In this document: positions 1 to 10,477 of the stretch, piece after piece | Numbering within the stretch: the first letter of the stretch is position 1 | How the letters are laid out: each line of letters begins with the position of its first letter | Origin: Lentibacillus juripiscarius JCM 12147 | Lineage (GTDB): Bacteria; Bacillota; Bacilli; Bacillales_D; Amphibacillaceae | Length of the DNA: 39,717 nucleotides | Reading direction: 5' to 3' | Assembly: GCA_001311805.1 (NCBI GenBank) | Contig: BBCA01000026.1 | Coordinates: 1-39,717 of the forward strand | Position numbers and translations under genes: made by a program | The notes under the pieces: generated by a model | Told to the model about the DNA's origin: nothing | Database searches by the model: none | What the model saw: only the letters and a program-made list of their open reading frames with translations

Positions 1-28
1 AAAAAACCAGTATCTCTATTGATACTGG
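1..28 (-). terminator. Rho-independent terminator after ymxH
   Basis: An 8-bp perfect stem CCAGTATC (7-14) / GATACTGG (21-28) with a 6-nt loop is followed on the minus strand by six T (positions 6 to 1, cut by the window edge). It lies about 25 bp beyond the ymxH stop and would end the mlpA-ymxH transcript. Confidence 0.8.
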
Positions 29-53
29 CTTAAGGCAATATTTAAACTCACTC

Positions 54-286
54 TCACGAATCAATCATAATCATATCCTCGCCGATTTTACGGATGGAGC
101 TCCACCTTATTTTCGTTTCGGCTCCTTCTTTCTTCAGACCGAACCATTTGTAACTTGGGATGATAAAACGACTCAATCTGACCCGTTTTTTCATCAATTT
201 CAAGATCTGTCTGACCTAAAAACGCCAAGTCTCGCTCCCTCATTGACGTCAATTATTTCTTTTCCACTGATATCTTTATAACGCAT
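54..286 (-). CDS. ymxH: YlmC/YmxH family PRC-barrel-like sporulation protein (frame-disrupted)
   Basis: Small protein of about 76 aa with the YlmC/YmxH pattern: it starts MRYKDISGKEIIDVNEGARL and, after frame correction, continues through DLEIDEKTGQIESF to IRKIGEDMIMIDS. The family belongs to the PRC-barrel-like group; its exact role is not settled. Start ATG at 286 follows a GGAGG-type site. Two apparent one-base T insertions, in GTTTTTAGG (about 215) and TCGTTTTATC (about 157), break the frame and match the indel pattern seen across the window. It follows mlpA as in Bacillus and ends at a terminator at the window edge. Confidence 0.75.
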
Positions 287-354
287 TCGATCCGCCTCCA
301 AAGGAATTCGTTACTAAAGTATATTCCAGCGGCACAAAAGTATGCTGCAGCAGT

Positions 355-1568
355 TTAGGAAGCTGGTGCAATCAATGCGGTGGATGGTGACTGCTCGAAA
401 ATTAACTCAATGACGTGCCGGATTTTTCATGATTGACGGCATCAATCTCCTCAATCATCTCATCCATTGAGCGGTGGCGATTTAGTAACAGCTCATTTCG
501 GCCATTCCGGCTCATTCGGCTGCTGGTGCTTTCCAGGCTTAGCATCAGATTACCTTTCAGCTGTTCCTTGCTGTTATTCAATTCCTTATCTGTTAGTCCG
601 TCTGACACCAAGTCATCGATTGTTTTATGAATGATATCTTTCAACTGTGGCAGCTGATCTTTTCCGGTGCCGGCATAGATGGTCAGAAGTCCACTGTCCA
701 GAAATGAAGCATGGTAAGAAAAGACAGAATAGGCAAGGCCCTGTTTTTCCCGTACTTCCTGAAAAAGCCGTGAGCTCATACTACCGCCCAAAACATTATT
801 CATAATGATCAGGCTATGCATATGTTCATCATCCACAGGCAGTCCATTATAACCAAGACATAGATGGGCCTGTTCGGTATCTTTGGCTTTTTCAATGGCA
901 TTGCCTAAAAATCCCGGACGCATCACTTGTTCTTGGCTGGTGTTCTCCTGAAATCTGCTGAAATAGTCTTCAGCTGTATGAATAAATGAATCATCGACAT
1001 TACCGGCAATAGAAATAACGACATTATCCGGTGTGTACCGTTCGTTAATATACTGTTTTAAACTTTCCGGCGTAAATGACTCCAGCTGTTTTTCCGTTCC
1101 AAGAATCGGATACCCCAGTGGATGCTGACCGAAAGCAGCACGCGCAAGTATATCATGCACGATGTCATCTGGTGTGTCCTCGTACATCTTAATTTCTTCC
1201 AGGACTACTTTCTTTTCCCGTTCCATTTCTTCTTCGTCAAAGGACGAATTGAAAAACATGTCTGCCAGAATCTCCATCGCATATTCTTTGTGCGTATCAA
1301 TTACCTTGGCATAAAAACAGGTATACTCTTTCGACGTGAACGCATTCACCTGTCCGCCAATTGCATCAAAAGCTTCCGCAATGTCCTGCGGCGATCTTGT
1401 CTTGGTTCCCTTAAAAAACATATGTTCCAAAAGTGCGAAATGCCATTTATTTCTTCTGTCTCATTCCTGGAGCCTGTCCGTACCCATATACCAATGGTTA
1501 CCGACCGGACGGCTGGTATTTTCCATAACAATCCGAAGTCCGTTATCACTTGTATGCTTTTCTACCAA
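355..1568 (-). CDS. mlpA: M16 family zinc peptidase MlpA/YmxG (frame-disrupted)
   Basis: Processing-protease-like M16 metallopeptidase of about 404 aa, the usual length. The N-terminus reads VEKHTSDNGLRIVMEN. The inverted zinc motif HFLEH is split by loss of one T at about 1432, because the run reads CACTTTTGGAA instead of CACTTTTTGGAA. The rest is clear: MFFKGTKTRSPQDIAEAFDAIGGQVNAFTSKEY, then the C-terminal half with NNVLGGSMSSRLFQEVREKQGLAYS. A second slip near 430 hides the true C-terminus (RHVIELIFEQSPSTALIAPAS, stop at 355). The likely start is TTG at 1568, directly after GGAGGAAGGAA, which follows the ylxY stop. In B. subtilis the neighbour of pnp and ylxY is also mlpA. The gene is probably functional if the indels are sequencing errors. 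Confidence 0.85.
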
Positions 1569-1579
1569 ATTCCTTCCTC

Positions 1580-2549
1580 CTATTTGAGGGTATGTTGTCG
1601 TTCTTCACTTAGTAGTTGGTCAATTGTACCGATTTTATATCCCTTTTCCTTAATGCCTGTTATCAGAGAATCCAACCCTTCCGCAATTGGAGATGTGGGA
1701 TGCATTAAAACAGTTGCACCAGGGTGAATATTGGTCATTACCCGGTTTATCATAACAGATTCAGACGGATTCTTCCAATCGATTGTATCGACCGTCCATA
1801 AAATGGTTTCCATATCTTTCTTCGCGGCTGTAGTAACTGTCTGATCAGAATAGCTGCCGCTCGGCGGTGCAAACCATTTCGGTACATCCCCGGTTATAGC
1901 CTTCAAAATCTCGTTTGTACGCGTTAATTGTTCATTTGTTTGCCGGCTGGACAGACGCGCCATATCCGGGTGGTTATACGCATGATTGCCGATGACGTGT
2001 CCCTGTTCATTAATCATTTTGACATAATCAGAATTTTCCTTTGCCCATTTTCCCTCCACAAAAAGGTTGCCTTTACATTGTTTTCCTTTAACGTGTTCAG
2101 TATGGGCGGAATATATTCCTTTCCCCATGATACATTTATCATAAGTGCAACCATATTCTTGTCAGGATGGCCGCGGTAAATTGGTGCAGCAGGCAGTTCA
2201 TCCATGCTTACCTCCGGAGGGATCTGTTCATATGCTAAGAGTGTTTCGTCAAAGACACCCTCTTTTTCATTTGTTCATAAGATTGATCAAGATCCACTTT
2301 CAAACCGTTGAGACCCGGAGTCTTTTTCCACACTTTATCGATGACAGCATTCTCCGGCTCTTTTTCATAGTCGGAACGCTTTTGTTTTATTTCTGCATAC
2401 AGCGGATCCTCCTGTTTACTGACCTCACTGACGGTATGTGAAAATGTGACGGCTTCATTTGCCTTGAATGGATTATAGGTATTCCCAAATGAAGCAATCA
2501 CTAGCAGCGTAAATAGACACACATGTACAAGCCCCCGGTAACGGAACAT
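1580..2549 (-). CDS. ylxY: YlxY-type polysaccharide deacetylase-like protein (frame-disrupted)
   Basis: Protein of about 320 aa with an N-terminal hydrophobic signal/anchor (MFRYRGLVHVCLFTLLVIASF) and a C-terminal NodB-fold domain. Recognisable parts are VALMINVSWGKEYIP, the metal-site-like GNHAYNHPDM, WFAPPSGSYSDQTV and GATVLMHPTSPIAEGLDSLI. In catalytic NodB enzymes the first motif is TFDDG. Here it is INVSWG, as in B. subtilis YlxY, so the general-base Asp is missing and deacetylase activity is doubtful. Frame breaks fall near 2260 and 2075. The start ATG at 2549 follows a GGGGGGA site. The position between pnp and mlpA is the conserved one. Confidence 0.85.
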
Positions 2550-2612
2550 CCATATCCCCCCTCACTAATCCGTATGAGCGGGAAGGACAAGATATGTATT
2601 GGAAAACGTGAT

Positions 2613-2640
2613 AAAAAAGAAACTGGTTCTCCAGCTTCTT
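2613..2640 (-). terminator. Rho-independent terminator after pnp
   Basis: On the minus strand AGAAGCTGG-agaa-CCAGTTTCT forms a 9-bp stem with one G-T pair and a tetraloop, continuing into a T-rich run. It lies 10 bp past the pnp stop. Confidence 0.7.
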
Positions 2641-2648
2641 GTTTGTGC

Positions 2649-4767
2649 TTATGAATTTGATTTCTCACTCTTTTCCCGCTCTTCTTTTAGTATGGCTTTA
2701 CGGGATAGGTTGACCCGACCCTGGTTGTCAATTTCCTTGACCTTCACCATAATCTGATCACCGACGGAAACCACATCTTCTACTTTGTTGGTCCGTTCCT
2801 CGGCCAGCTCCGAAATGTGAACCAGTCCATCTTTGCCTTTAAAGAGTTCGACAAAGGCGCCGAATTTCTCGATCCGTTTTACCGTGCCAAGATAAACTTG
2901 TCCTACTTCGACCTCGCGTACAAGATCCTCAATGATCTGTTTTGCTTTGATTCATTTCAGCATCTGGAGAAGAAATGAATACACTTCCATCCTGCTCGAT
3001 GTCAATTTTCACACCGGTTTCATCAATAATCTTATTGATCTGTTTTCCGCTCGGTCCAATGACATCCCGGATTTTATCAGGATTGATGGCCATCGTCATG
3101 ATTTTGGCGCATGTTCAGACAGGTGTTCTCTTGGTCCACTGAGTGTAGCCAGCATCGAGTCAAGAATTTGCATTCGCCCTTTTTTAGCCTGTTCCAATGC
3201 TTCCTGTAAAATCTCCTTAGACAGCCCTTCAATTTTGATATCCATTTGCAGCGCAGTCACACCCTGTTCGGTTCCTGCCACTTTGAAATCCATATCTCCA
3301 AGCGCATCTTCCATGCCTTGTATATCCGTCAGTATGGTGTAGTCATCACCTGATTTAACAAGTCCCATAGCTATACCGGCAACCGGTGCTTTTATCGGTA
3401 TCCCCGCATCCATCATGGCCAGGGAACTTGCACAAATACTTGCCTGTGATGTGGAACCATTTGACTCCAACACTTCGGAAACAAGACGAATCGTATATGG
3501 AAAATCTTTTTCAGTTGGAACAACTTTCTCTAGTGCCCGCTCACCCAAAGCACCATGGCCAATTTCACGGCGGCCTGGCCCTCTAATCGGTCCTGTTTCT
3601 CCGACACTGTATTGCGGGAAGTTATAATGATGCATGAACCGTTTCGACTCTTCCAAGTCCAAACCATCAAGAATTTGCACATCACCCAGTGCGCCCAGCG
3701 TGCAGACACTTAATGCCTGTGTTTGACCGCGAGTGAACAACCCTGAACCATGTGTCCGCGGCAATACGTTAACTCGTGATGATAATGGTCGGATTTCATC
3801 GGGTTTCCGCCCATCCGGACGTGTTTTTTCTTTTGTTATCAGGCGCCGCACTTCCGCTTTGACCATATTTTCCAGTACAGAAGCAACCTGCTTCAGGACA
3901 TCCTCTTCTTCCCCTTCTTCTTCAAATGAAGCCTTGACATCATCCTTGACTGCATCAATTGCTTCATCACGGGCATGTTTTCCTTCAGTCTGAATGGCCT
4001 CGACCAGCCTGTCCTTTGCCTTTGCTTCTACTCGAGCAGTCAAGTCATTAGCTGCAGTATTAGCCTGGAAATCCTTTTTCGCTACACCGACTTCTGCAAT
4101 GACTTTCTCCTGAAATTCGATCAAGCGGATGATTTCCTGATGACCGAACATAATAGCTTCCAGCATAACATCTTCAGGAATTTCGTCAGCACCGGCTTCC
4201 ACCATATTGATGGCATCCTTCGTCCCGGCAACGGTCAGATCAATATCACTTTTTTCTTCTTGTTCGACAGTGGGATTGATGACGAATTCACCGTCAATTC
4301 GTCCGACATGAACCCCTGCTATCGGTTCCGAAAACGGAATGTCGGAAATAGAAAGCGCAATCGATGAACCAATCATGGCGGCTATTTCAGATGAACAATC
4401 CTGATCAACGCTCATAACTGTGCTGATAACTTGCACTTCATTTCTGTATCCATCCGGGAAAAGCGGCCGAATCGGGCGGTCAATCAGCCGTGAGGTCAAT
4501 GTTGCTTTTTCACTTGGACGGCCTTCCCGTTTGATGAAACCACCAGGAATTTTTCCCTACTGCATATAGTCGCTCTTCATAATTTACAGTTAATGGGAAA
4601 AACGGTAAATCTTTTGGTTCATTGGATGCCGTTGCTACCGATAATACGGATGTATCACCATAGCGAATCATAGCTGCTCCATTTGCTTGTTTTGCCAGTT
4701 CTCCAGTTTCAACGGCAAATGTTCTGCCGCCAATCTCTGTAGAGAACGTTTTCTTTGCTTCTTCCAT
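2649..4767 (-). CDS. pnp: Polyribonucleotide nucleotidyltransferase (frame-disrupted)
   Basis: PNPase, the phosphorolytic 3'-5' exoribonuclease of the RNA degradosome, about 705 aa. Domain order is visible: first RNase PH core ([20 protein letters not shown], then [20 protein letters not shown]), alpha-helical linker, second RNase PH core ([16 protein letters not shown], then [15 protein letters not shown]), KH domain ([19 protein letters not shown]) and S1 domain ([21 protein letters not shown]). Single-base slips at about 4553 (extra A in GGGAAAAATTCC), 3107 (missing A before ATCATGACG) and near 2950 split it. The true stop is TAA at 2649. The start ATG at 4767 lies after AAGGGAG. It follows rpsO as usual. 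Confidence 0.95.
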
Positions 4768-4803
4768 CAGTTATAGAACTCCCTTCAAAAACTTTCTGGA
4801 GGC

Positions 4804-4854
4804 TGCTCAAAAAGGGTCCGGTAAAAATGAAAGCCTACCAATCCTTTTTGAACA
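4804..4854. repeat. Family A MITE-like repeat, 51-bp variant
   Basis: Sits between rpsO and pnp. It has inverted ends TGCTCAAAAAGG and CCTTTTTGAACA, and the inner segment TCCGGTAAAAATGA matches the right end of the full element at 18769-18914 on the opposite strand. It is able to fold as a hairpin. Confidence 0.65.
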
Positions 4855-4983
4855 CCCACTTCTACCCTCATTTATAGTTAATGGGCGTAAATGTAAATTT
4901 TATGTATCGAAGAAACTCATTATCTGTCAGAAAAAAAATGGTTCCATAAATGACAAAGGAGAAACCAAAGCTGATTAAAAGAG

Positions 4984-5010
4984 AAAAAAGCAGGATTTCT
5001 CCTGCTTTTT
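4984..5010 (-). terminator. Terminator-like hairpin after rpsO
   Basis: Symmetrical stem AAAAGCAGGA / TCCTGCTTTT with a 4-nt loop, T-rich on both strands, 13 bp downstream of the corrected rpsO stop. It may only partly stop read-through to pnp. Confidence 0.7.
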
Positions 5011-5022
5011 CGCTTTCGTTTC

Positions 5023-5291
5023 TTATCGGCGAGGCCGAGCTTTTTAATCAAATCACGATAGCGCGTTACGTCTTTTTTACGCAGGTAATTAAGCAAGTTA
5101 CGGCGCTTACCTACCATTTGCAAAAGACCGCGGCGTGAATGGTGGTCTTTTTTATGAAAGCGCAAATGTTCGTTAAGTGTTGTAATTTCCTCTGTCATAA
5201 CAGCAATCTGCACTTCCGGAGAACCAGTATCATTCTCATGAACTTTGAATTCATTTATGATTTCATTCTTACGTTCTTTTGTGACAGCCAT
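5023..5291 (-). CDS. rpsO: 30S ribosomal protein S15 (3'-end frameshift)
   Basis: S15 of 89 aa. It reads [19 protein letters not shown] through [26 protein letters not shown] to KLGLRR. The last codons are shifted by one missing C (CTCGCCGATAA where CTCCGCCGATAA is expected at about 5029). Uncorrected, the frame would run on through the terminator. Start ATG at 5291 has the strong site GGAGGTGACCCTG, so the upstream in-frame codons are not used. It binds 16S rRNA helix 22 in the family and is a primary assembly protein. Confidence 0.95.
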
Positions 5292-5379
5292 CAGGGTCAC
5301 CTCCATTAAATTAAATATATCCCCATTCTCCTAGCAAGCGCCGGAGTTACGAATTGCCAAGAGATGGTTTACGTTACTA

Positions 5380-5408
5380 AGGGTACACCTTTTTAATATG
5401 AAATGCAA
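5380..5408 (-). promoter_or_regulatory. Candidate sigma-A promoter and S15 leader
   Basis: TTGCAT (5403-5408), 17-bp spacer, TACCCT (5380-5385) upstream of rpsO. The -10 is weak (3 of 6). It gives a leader of about 80 nt (5292-5373), long enough for the autoregulatory leader structure often found ahead of rpsO. I did not resolve a specific fold. Confidence 0.45.
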
Positions 5409-5430
5409 GAGACAGATCGAATTTTTGCAC

Positions 5431-6369
5431 CTAATGGCGGAAGAAATCCCGTATACGTCGTTCATCATCTTCTATTTGCTTTACTAGTTCAGCAGCACTA
5501 TCGAACTTCTCTTCATCCCGGATGAAACTGTGCCATTCAAGAATCAGTTCTTCGCCATACAAATCATTACTGTAATCAAAAATATTTACTTCAATGATCG
5601 GTTCCTTCCTGTCCTCTGTAAATGTTGGATTATACCCCAGACTGGCCATTCCCTCATACACTTCGTTTTTGTACAGGACGTTGACAGCATAAACGCCCAC
5701 TTTCGGAAGCAGAGCATCGTTACTGACATCCATATTCGCCGTTGGATAACCAATTGTTCTGCCGCGCTTGTCTCCCTCTTTTACAATGCCGCGGACGGAC
5801 AGCGGTCTACCCAAGAGCGAATTCGCTTTACTAACCCAGCCATTCTGCAACAGTTCTCTGATTCTAGTCGAGCTTATCTTTTCACCATCCATTTTTACTT
5901 CACCAACGGAGGCAAATGTGAACATCCCCCTTGCATGTTCTTGTATTGTGTGCACATTCCCGCGTCCTTTGTGCCCATATGAAAAATCAAAACCTGAAAC
6001 AAGATGCTTTATATTCAAATCAATGATGAAATGGTCGATAAAGTCTTGTGGTTCCAGTGCGGATAATGTTTTATCAAACGTAATAACATACAGACGATCA
6101 ACGCCCAGCCGTTTTAAAATCTCCTGTTTTTCCCGTAATGGGGTTATATACTTCACATGCTGCACATCTTTCCGCAAAACAACGGACGGATGCGGATGAA
6201 AGGTGATCACCGCACTTTGCATTTGCCTTGCCTTGGCTTCATCTACCGCAGTCTGAATCACCTTTTGATGACCTTTATGAACACCATCAAAAAAGCCGAT
6301 GGCAGCAACCGTTTCCGGCAGCTCATCCAATACTACTGAATGGGGGTACGTCAGCATAATCGTTTGCAA
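5431..6369 (-). CDS. ribF: Bifunctional riboflavin kinase/FMN adenylyltransferase
   Basis: Intact, 312 aa. It makes FMN from riboflavin and FAD from FMN. The N-terminal nucleotidyltransferase domain shows GFFDGVHKGHQKVI (about 26-39), FSYGHKGRG and ISSTRIRELL. The C-terminal flavokinase domain shows GRTIGYPTANM and the EVNIFDYSNDLYG stretch. The likely start is TTG at 6369, seven bases after AGGTG; the alternative ATG lies four codons in. It is followed by a candidate promoter for rpsO and preceded by truB after 17 bp, the usual truB-ribF pair. Confidence 0.95.
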   Translation of the reverse strand: MQTIMLTYPHSVVLDELPETVAAIGFFDGVHKGHQKVIQTAVDEAKARQMQSAVITFHPHPSVVLRKDVQHVKYITPLREKQEILKRLGVDRLYVITFDKTLSALEPQDFIDHFIIDLNIKHLVSGFDFSYGHKGRGNVHTIQEHARGMFTFASVGEVKMDGEKISSTRIRELLQNGWVSKANSLLGRPLSVRGIVKEGDKRGRTIGYPTANMDVSNDALLPKVGVYAVNVLYKNEVYEGMASLGYNPTFTEDRKEPIIEVNIFDYSNDLYGEELILEWHSFIRDEEKFDSAAELVKQIEDDERRIRDFFRH

Positions 6370-6386
6370 TTTGATTCACCTACTTT

Positions 6387-7280
6387 TCAATCGTTGAAAA
6401 CCCTTACTGGTTTCATGATTCCGCTGTCCTCCGGATGTGTCTGATAGATAGCCAGCACCTCTTCACCCAACATCATTAGAAACGGATTGGCATCCGGCGT
6501 GTCAGCGGGTTTTGACAGTTTTTGCCCATGAAGTATCCGCTTTTGGCAGCTGTATCTACATACAATCGCTCCATGTGTCCAAGTCCATGGGCGATTGGGA
6601 GCAGGATCCGGCCAAGTGTATCGTTTTCCGCAGCCTGTTCCACTTGCTGAAATGTTACCGTATCTTCTTTTCTGATTCCACCTGATCCTGTCCGATACAA
6701 TTCACCCATGTGTGCCGGATATCCCAACTTTGCACCGATGTCTACACATAGTGTCCTTATGTATGTACCCTTGGAACAAACTGCCCGCACCTCGAAAGAA
6801 TGATGACGAATGCTTCCTTCCACCAGCTCAAGATCAAAAATGGTCACATAGCGCTCAGGACGTTCAACCTGTTCATTTTCCCTGGCATATTCATATAATT
6901 TCTTGCCATCTACTTTAACAGCCGAGTACATAGGGGGAATCTGTGTGATGTTACCCCGGAACAATTGTAACACGTTTTCAATTTTCTGTTGAGAAGGAGG
7001 AATCGCCACGTTTTTCATTTCAGTAACTTTCCCATGGCTGTCCTCGGTTTCTGTAGCAGTACCGAGCTTGATTTCTGCCGTATATGTCTTTTTGGTATCG
7101 GTCAGAAAAGGGACAATTTTAGTTGCCTGGCCTATGCAAATAGGCAGTACACCTTCCACCTCCGGATCAAGCGTCCCTGTATGTCCAACTTTTTTTTATA
7201 TGCAGCAGCTTGCGGATTTTCATAACACAATCGTGTGATGTCATGCCTCTTGGTTTCCATAAAGGTAAAATGCCTTTCAT
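6387..7280 (-). CDS. truB: tRNA pseudouridine(55) synthase (frame-disrupted)
   Basis: About 297 aa. It isomerises U55 in the T-loop of tRNAs. The N-terminus is [20 protein letters not shown], followed by the catalytic GHTGTLDP, where Asp is the nucleophile. A run of eight T at 7190-7197 (one more than the frame allows) breaks the gene just before this motif. A short A-run at about 6519-6523 (one base missing) shifts the C-terminus, whose corrected reading ends [12 protein letters not shown] at 6387. Start ATG at 7280 follows GGAGGT with a 6-nt spacer. Confidence 0.93.
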
Positions 7281-7310
7281 GCCGCTACCTCCAGTCCATA
7301 AGTTTTTTCC

Positions 7311-7404
7311 GCGTCTTAGAAAACTTGGCTTATCGCCAAGCTTTCATGGCGAAAGCCTTAGTTGCAATTATGCAGTAAGAAAGTATTTATACTTTCTTAT
7401 CTGC
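7311..7404. repeat. Family B dispersed repeat, short copy
   Basis: The segment between truB and rbfA shares GCTTATCGC, a GCAG-AAGAAAGTATT block and a final TTA-CTGC with the segment at 24501-24626. It contains small palindromes (AAAGTATTTATACTTT; TTGGCTTATCGCCAA). It appears to be the same element with an inner deletion. Confidence 0.6.
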
Positions 7405-7442
7405 CAAGAAAAGCAGGCCTGTTTCCCAAATGAACATACACG

Positions 7443-7481
7443 GAAAAATCTGACCCGTCAGCTTAGTGCCGACGGGTCAGA
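7443..7481 (-). terminator. Rho-independent terminator after rbfA
   Basis: Perfect 11-bp stem TCTGACCCGTC (7449-7459) / GACGGGTCAGA (7471-7481), followed on the minus strand by five T. It closes the rimP-nusA-infB-rbfA operon, so truB-ribF need another promoter or read-through. Confidence 0.9.
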
Positions 7482-7500
7482 TTGTATCCCGTGCTGCTGT

Positions 7501-7842
7501 TTAATTATTCAAGTCACGCAGAATTTTTTCGATACGATTACCGTACTCAAAAGCTTCATCAAATTCAAACGTGATTTCCGGTGTTTTTCTCAGTCGTATG
7601 CGTTTGCCGATTTCCGAGCGAATAAATCCTTTCGCTTTCGCAAGACCAGTGAGTGTTTCGTGCTTTTCTTCCTCACTACCAAGCACGGAGATGAATATCT
7701 TCGCCTGCTGCAGATCACCGGTCACTTCCACATCGGTAACTGTCACGAATCCAACCCGGGGATCCTTAATTTTCTGGCTTAACAGCTCACCCAATTCCTT
7801 TTTCATTTGTTCTGCTACACGATTTGAACGAATATCACCCAT
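7501..7842 (-). CDS. rbfA: 30S ribosome-binding factor A
   Basis: Intact, 113 aa, KH-like fold. It acts in late maturation of the 30S subunit near the 5' end of 16S rRNA. It reads [20 protein letters not shown], then [31 protein letters not shown] and [15 protein letters not shown]. The start is chosen at ATG 7842 because GAGGTG precedes it; upstream in-frame codons overlap ylxP and lack homology. It is the last gene before the operon terminator. Confidence 0.95.
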   Translation of the reverse strand: MGDIRSNRVAEQMKKELGELLSQKIKDPRVGFVTVTDVEVTGDLQQAKIFISVLGSEEEKHETLTGLAKAKGFIRSEIGKRIRLRKTPEITFEFDEAFEYGNRIEKILRDLNN

Positions 7843-7876
7843 TTTGATCACCTCAATTCCTATGACGATCTGCCTG

Positions 7877-8155
7877 CTATAAATGCTCAACATCTGTAAT
7901 GGTACGTTCCAGTTCAGGAACTCCATCCACAATCCTTAGTGCTTCCTGGATTACTTGTTCGCCATGTACCCCATCGATAGAAATTGTCACGATCCCAAGT
8001 TTTGTCCGCTGCCACAAATCATGGTAATCCAGCTCCGTGACGGCAACATTCAAGTCATTCCGCAATTTGGCAGTTATGCGTTTGATGACGGAACGTTTTT
8101 GCTTTAGGGACTGGCCTTCATACAGCATGCATTCCATTTCGGCATAAACAATCAT
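7877..8155 (-). CDS. ylxP: YlxP, DUF503 family protein
   Basis: Intact, 92 aa, compact alpha/beta protein of the DUF503 family ([27 protein letters not shown], then [24 protein letters not shown]). It is found between infB and rbfA throughout Bacillaceae; a role linked to ribosome biogenesis is inferred only from that setting. Its ATG overlaps the infB stop as ATGA, which suggests translational coupling. Confidence 0.9.
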   Translation of the reverse strand: MIVYAEMECMLYEGQSLKQKRSVIKRITAKLRNDLNVAVTELDYHDLWQRTKLGIVTISIDGVHGEQVIQEALRIVDGVPELERTITDVEHL

Positions 8156-10458
8156 GTACGCTTAATTTCCTCCATTACGAATGCTTCCAATATATCTCCC
8201 TCTTTAATATCATTGAAACTTTTTATGGTTATACCACATTCGTAGTTTTGTGCAACTTCTTTCACATCGTCTTTATAACGTTTTTAAGGTGTCAATTTCA
8301 CCTTCAAACTGGACAACCCCTTCACGTATAAGACGCACGCCTGAATCACGTGTTATCTTTCCTTCTGTCACGTAGCAGCCTGCAATTGTGCCAATACGTG
8401 AAACTTTGAACGTTTCCCTGACTTCAGCCTGCCCGATCACCTTTTCTTCATATTCCGGATCGAGCATACCTTTCATTGCTGCCTCAATTTCCTCTATTAC
8501 TTTATAAATAATACGATGCGGACGGACATCTACTTTTTCTGTTTCAGCAGCTTTTTTAGCATTGACATCCGGACGCACGTTGAATCCGATGACAATGGCA
8601 TTGGATGCAGAAGCAAGAATGATATCCGATTCTTTAATCGCGCCAACACCAGTATGAATGATTTTGATTTTAACACCTTCCACATCAATCTTTTCAAGGG
8701 AAGATGCGAGTGCCTCAGCAGATCCTTGCACATCGGCCTTAATGACAATGTTAATCTCTTTCATTTCACCTTGTTTAATTTGTTCAAACAAGTCATCCAC
8801 ACTGACTTTCGTTGTTTCGGATCGGGTTTCTTGAATGTGTTTTTGCTGACGTGCCTCACCGACCTGGCGAGACTTTTTCTCATCCGAGAATACAAGGAAC
8901 TGATCACCAGCTTGCGGTACATCATTTAAGCCTGTAATTTCCACGGGAGTGGATGGTTCAGCCGACTGCACACGTTTCCCCTCGTCATTGACCATTGTCC
9001 GGACACGGCCAAATGTACTGCCGACAACAACGGAATCACTGACATGCAGTGTGCCATTCTGTACCAGCAAGGTAGCAACAGGTCCTCTTCCTTTATCAAG
9101 CTCGGCCTCAATAACTGTTCCAAATGCGTTTGCCTTAGGATTAGCTTTCAACTCTTCCATTTCGGAAACAAGCTGAAGCATCTCCAGAAGGCTGTCTATT
9201 CCCTCATGTTTGAAGGCAGCCATGTTGACAAAATGGTATTGCCGCCCCAGTCTTCCGGAATCAATTCGTATTCCGTCAGTTCCTGCATGACGCGGTCCGG
9301 ATTTGCCCCTTCTTTGTCCATCTTGTTAACAGCAACAATGATCGGAACTTCGGCGGCTTTCGCATGATTAATTGCTTCAACCGTCTGTGGCATCACACCG
9401 TCATCTGCCGCGACAACGAGGACAGCAATATCAGTTACCTGAGCACCACGGGAGCGCATGCTCGTAAAAGCAGCGTGACCTGGCGTATCAAGAAAGGTCA
9501 GTTTCCTTCCATCGTTTTCCACCTGATAGGCACCGATATGCTGTGTAATTCCGCCAGCTTCTCCTTCTGTTACCTTCGTATGGCGGATAGCATCAAGAAG
9601 TGTTGTTTTACCATGGTCAACATGACCCATAATCGTCACAACTGCAGGACGTCAACTAATTCCGCCTTATCATCCTGATCACGGTATTTATCAAAATCAG
9701 TGTCTTCCAGAATAATTTCTTTTTCCACTTCAACACCAAATTCATCACAAATCAATTCGACAGCATCATCATCAAGATCTTGGTTCTTGGTAGCCATGAC
9801 ACCGAGGAACATAAGTTTTTTGATAATTTCCGAAGCCTCTTTATTCAGCTTGGCTGCCAATTCCTCAACGGTCAGTGTTTCACTGTAGGTGATTTTCTCC
9901 GGTGTTTTTTGACAGGTTTTGGCGCTGTGTTGGTATTGTTGTTTCTGTTGTTACGTTTATGCTGCTGATTCTTGTTCTGCCGTCCCTTTTTCTTTTGCTG
10001 ATCCTGGCGCTTTTGATTGCCGCCCTGTTTCTGCTGTCCCTGCGGCGCTTGCTTATTGTTCGGCCTTGTTTGTTTCTGCTGTCCTTGCGTCACTTGTTTC
10101 TTATTAGCATTTGAATTTGCTTGCTTCTGCTGTTCTTGTGACGCTTTCTTTTTATTCGGGTTTTCCTGATTTTGGTTATTTGATTTTTTATTTGTTTGTT
10201 GTTTGTTCATACGCTGTCCGCTTTCATTTTTATTTTTATTGTGGTTCGAACTGCTGATTTGCTGATTATTGTTCCCGGGTTTACTTTTAGTTCCGTTCCC
10301 GTTTGATGCGAATTTTTATCCAGTTCCACGATTGTGTCAATGGAAATAGTTGACATATGGTTTTGACATCCACATCTAAATTTTTTTAATTGCTGGATTA
10401 CTTCTTTACTGGTTGTGTTATTCTGCCTTGCATATTCATATATGCGCATTTTGCTCAT
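8152..10458 (-). CDS. infB: Translation initiation factor IF-2 (frame-disrupted)
   Basis: About 768 aa after repair. It delivers fMet-tRNA to the 30S subunit and promotes subunit joining with GTP. Order: N-terminal [20 protein letters not shown] helical domain; a long Lys/Asn/Gln-rich linker (about 9870-10300) with QGQQKQ repeats; a second IF2N-like domain ([26 protein letters not shown]); G domain with GHVDHGKTT (G1), DTPGH (G3) and NKMD (G4); then beta-barrel and C-terminal domains ending [16 protein letters not shown]. Breaks fall at about 10350, 10210, 9870, 9640, 9215 and 8281-8285, mostly in A/T runs. ATG at 10458 follows GGGGTGGATGT. The stop overlaps the ylxP start. Confidence 0.95.
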
Positions 10459-10477
10459 ACATCCACCCCAAAAATTT

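Noticed and set aside
1122..1727. Plus-strand open frame of 201 codons opposite mlpA.
   Set aside because: Antisense shadow of a well-supported peptidase gene; no binding site or protein resemblance. The same applies to the other plus-strand frames, for example at 32412-32978 and 38496-39080.
9872..10210. Asn/Gln/Lys-rich open frame considered as a separate small protein.
   Set aside because: It is the IF-2 linker displaced by a frame slip, continuous with domains on both sides.
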